Shown here in pieces: positions 6,012-7,634 of a stretch of DNA of 7,634 bases. The notes below the pieces were generated by a model that made no database searches, was not told the DNA's origin, and saw nothing but the letters and a program-made list of their open reading frames with translations. This DNA is from Planctomycetaceae bacterium (GTDB lineage: Bacteria; Planctomycetota; Planctomycetia; Pirellulales; Pirellulaceae): contig DMPQ01000499.1 of assembly GCA_003455945.1 (NCBI GenBank), forward strand, positions 20,272-27,905, given 5' to 3'. Made by a program: the position numbers and the translations under genes. Position 1 is the first letter of the stretch; the number at the start of each line of letters is the position of its first letter.

Positions 6012-7211
6012 TCAGTGAAGTCGTCGTTGGGCGCGCTGGCGAACGAGCACGGCGGACAGATTCATCAGCGTCAGCAGGACGAGCAGCACGATGATGCCGC
6101 TCGCCGCCAGATCGGCGAACTCGCGTTCGTGGTCGTCGGCCCACTGGAAGATCTGCAGCGGCATCACCGTGTATTCGCTCATCAGCCCCTTGGGGACCGA
6201 CGACAGATAGAGCACGCCGCTGACCAGGAGAATCGGAGCCGCTTCGCCGATCGCGCGGCTCATCGCCAGAATCGCTCCCGTCATGATTCCGGGAGTCGCC
6301 GAAGGGAGCGTGACGCTGCGGACCACCTGCCAGCGCGTGCAGCCCAGACCGAGCGCTGCGGCACGCAGCGAACCGGGGACCGCTCGCACCGCCTCCTGAC
6401 TGGCGATGATCACCACCGGCAGGACGACGAGCATCAGCGTCAAGGCTCCCGCCAGCACCGTGTAGCCGAAGGGCAGTCGGAGGTAGTACCAGGCGGTGCG
6501 GCGCGTCGGACTGCCGACCGTTCCCAGTCGGATCGTTCGCCGGGCCGCCTTCGGGTCTTCGACGCGCGGAGCGTCCTGATCGATCGTCCGCAGAGCGAAG
6601 CTTCGCAGATCCGACGTGTAGACCGTCATTCCTGCGACCGGAGCGGTCGCAGCGCCGTCTCGTTCGGCCGGGATCAGGATCATTCGATCGTCGGCTTCCG
6701 ACTCGTACTGGTGATAGCGCCGCACGCCGATCTCGAAGAACGGTTCCTGGATCGTGCCGAACAGTCCGAACAGATGGACGAATGCGGAAAGGCCGAGCAG
6801 CCCGTAGACGACCGACGGGACTCCGGCGAGATTCGAGATCAGCAGTTCGAGCTGACGGTGAAGCACGTTGAGCCAGCGGCGCTGCGGACGGTACTCCTCG
6901 AGGAAGATCGCCGTCGCGACTCCGATCGGCAACGTCGCTGCCGCACAGGTGATGCAGACCAGCGCCGACCCGATCAGGGCGCCGAGTATGCCGGCCTTCG
7001 ACGGATCGCGACTCGACATGCCGGTGATGAAGTTCCACGAAAGCCGCGGAAGTCCCTGGAAGAGGATCGCGCCGATCAGCGTCACCAGCAGGACGACCGA
7101 AAGCAGGCTGACCGTCGTGCACAGGATTCGGAACGAACGCTCGATCGCTCGGCGTCGCGAGGCGGGAATCGGCTCCAGGCGGACCGTCTCGATCGGTGTC
7201 TCGCGACTCAT
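6012..7211 (-). CDS. pstA: Phosphate ABC transporter permease PstA (with extended periplasmic loop)
   Basis: PstA is the inner-membrane subunit that forms the phosphate channel with PstC. It has 399 residues, against about 300 in E. coli. Six hydrophobic helices lie near 31-52, 76-104, 122-152, 248-272, 310-336 and 367-390. GVPSVVYGLLGL (130-141) is a family hallmark, and the cytoplasmic EAA loop that docks on PstB is EAVRAVPGSLRAAALGLG (273-290), followed by LPSATPGIMTG. The extra length is a hydrophilic stretch at about 153-245 between helices 3 and 4. With a cytoplasmic N-terminus it would project into the periplasm, where PstS docks. The start is clear: ATG at 7211 overlaps the pstC stop (ATGA) and has a strong GGGAGG 7 bases upstream. 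The reading frame stays open further upstream only as an overlap with pstC. No frameshift is seen. Confidence 0.94.
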   Translation of the reverse strand: MSRETPIETVRLEPIPASRRRAIERSFRILCTTVSLLSVVLLVTLIGAILFQGLPRLSWNFITGMSSRDPSKAGILGALIGSALVCITCAAATLPIGVATAIFLEEYRPQRRWLNVLHRQLELLISNLAGVPSVVYGLLGLSAFVHLFGLFGTIQEPFFEIGVRRYHQYESEADDRMILIPAERDGAATAPVAGMTVYTSDLRSFALRTIDQDAPRVEDPKAARRTIRLGTVGSPTRRTAWYYLRLPFGYTVLAGALTLMLVVLPVVIIASQEAVRAVPGSLRAAALGLGCTRWQVVRSVTLPSATPGIMTGAILAMSRAIGEAAPILLVSGVLYLSSVPKGLMSEYTVMPLQIFQWADDHEREFADLAASGIIVLLVLLTLMNLSAVLVRQRAQRRLH

Positions 7212-7634
7212 TCGTACGCCTCCCGGAAGCGGAGACGGATCCACTGACCGAGAAGGGTCAGGGCGAGCGTCAGCAGAAAGAGCGTCGCGCCGACGGCATA
7301 GAGCGTCAGATACTCGGCGCTCTGGCGAGCGACGTCTCCCTTGGCCATCTGCGCGATGTAGCCCGTCATGGTCTGAGCCGGTTCGCGAGGGTCGAGGGTC
7401 AGTTGGGCGCTGCTGCCGGCCGCCATCGCGACGACCATCGTCTCGCCGATTGCCCGCGCCGTCGCCAGCAGGAATGCCGAGATGATGCCCGACAGCGCGG
7501 CCGGAACGACGACGCGAACCGTCACGTCGAACTTCGTCCCTCCCAGACCGTAAGCCCCTTCGCGAAGCGCTCGCGGAACCGCTCGCAACGCGTCCTCGCA
7601 CAGCGAACTGACGATCGGCAGACAGAGGATGCCG
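7208..7634 (-). CDS. pstC: Phosphate ABC transporter permease PstC (partial, C-terminal part)
   Basis: This is the C-terminal 141 residues of the partner permease to PstA; the N-terminus lies beyond the right edge of the window. The frame is open to the edge, so the TTG at 7588 is an internal Leu codon and not a start. The EAA cytoplasmic loop is visible at once (EDALRAVPRALREGAYGLGGT), followed by VVVPAALSGI and a transmembrane segment with ARAIGETMVVAMAAG, typical of PstC. Next come the periplasmic stretch (TMTGYIAQMAKGDV) and the last helix (YAVGATLFLLTLALTLLGQ), ending in a basic RLRFREAYE tail. Its TGA overlaps the pstA ATG, indicating translational coupling. The EAA loop and final helices show that it is a permease, and its place before pstA identifies it as PstC. 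Confidence 0.93.
   Translation of the reverse strand, partial: GILCLPIVSSLCEDALRAVPRALREGAYGLGGTKFDVTVRVVVPAALSGIISAFLLATARAIGETMVVAMAAGSSAQLTLDPREPAQTMTGYIAQMAKGDVARQSAEYLTLYAVGATLFLLTLALTLLGQWIRLRFREAYE
7219..7224 (-). promoter_or_regulatory. Strong ribosome binding site fixing the start of pstA
   Basis: On the minus strand GGGAGG is 7 bases before the ATG at 7211-7209. It lies inside the last codons of pstC and decides the pstA start against the much longer open frame, which continues to 7601. Confidence 0.7.

Noticed and set aside
5910..7247. 445-codon open frame on the plus strand opposite pstA and pstB
   Set aside because: Its composition (Arg, Asp, Gln, His rich, no hydrophobic core) is the antisense image of a membrane protein gene, and both pstA and pstB have intact family motifs on the other strand.
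7212..7601. N-terminal extension of PstA by 130 codons (start near 7601)
   Set aside because: The extra part overlaps the pstC coding region in another frame and reads as Arg/Gly/Ser-rich nonsense. The ATG at 7211 has GGGAGG and an ATGA coupling.
1..7634. Very frequent GATCG and CGATCG words (for example CGATCG at 652-657) as a possible uptake or repair signal
   Set aside because: They are scattered in all genes and both strands with no fixed spacing, and fit common Asp, Ile, Arg and Asp-Arg codons. A genome-wide count against a codon-shuffled background would be needed to claim more.

Overview
This is a GC-rich chromosomal window (roughly two-thirds G+C by eye) with normal gene density and no mobile element, CRISPR array or RNA gene that I can recognise. 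A Gram-negative-like bacterium fits, and Planctomycetota is my best guess. The guess rests on overall base composition, Arg/Asp/Glu-rich proteins, a long PstA, and a small one-helix membrane protein of a kind I associate with that phylum. It is an inference, not a demonstration.

Left part, + strand (1-3290). The window opens in the Ala/Pro-rich C-terminus of an unidentified protein that stops at 109. A near-textbook intrinsic terminator follows at 153-195. A candidate promoter (247-275) then precedes hpt, the purine-salvage hypoxanthine phosphoribosyltransferase, which starts at a TTG codon behind a good Shine-Dalgarno. After 64 bases come two GT4-type (GT-B fold) glycosyltransferases whose stop and start codons overlap (ATGA), so they are surely co-translated. 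They probably act in sequence on one cell-surface or exported glycan. No terminator or promoter is evident between hpt and the first glycosyltransferase, so all three may be one transcript.

Right part, - strand (7634 down to 3382). This is the 3' portion of a phosphate-uptake and phosphate-signalling operon, read right to left: pstC (partial, running off the right edge), pstA, pstB, phoU and phoB. The genes are packed tightly: a 4-base ATGA overlap for pstC/pstA, a short gap before pstB, 4 bases before phoU and 11 bases before phoB. PstC and PstA form the membrane channel, PstB is the ATPase, PhoU couples transporter state to signalling, and PhoB is the response regulator that normally drives this same operon under phosphate limitation. 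The periplasmic binding protein (pstS) and the sensor kinase (phoR) are not in the window. Beyond phoB, on the same strand, is a 65-residue single-helix membrane protein with its own candidate promoter. It converges on the glycosyltransferases across a 91-base gap.

Nothing here looks like an undescribed multi-gene system. The points most worth a second look are a periplasmic insertion of about 93 residues in PstA, the small membrane protein downstream of phoB, and a matching bipartite promoter-like motif (TTYCCT-N17-TAGAATCG) found upstream of both hpt and the small gene.
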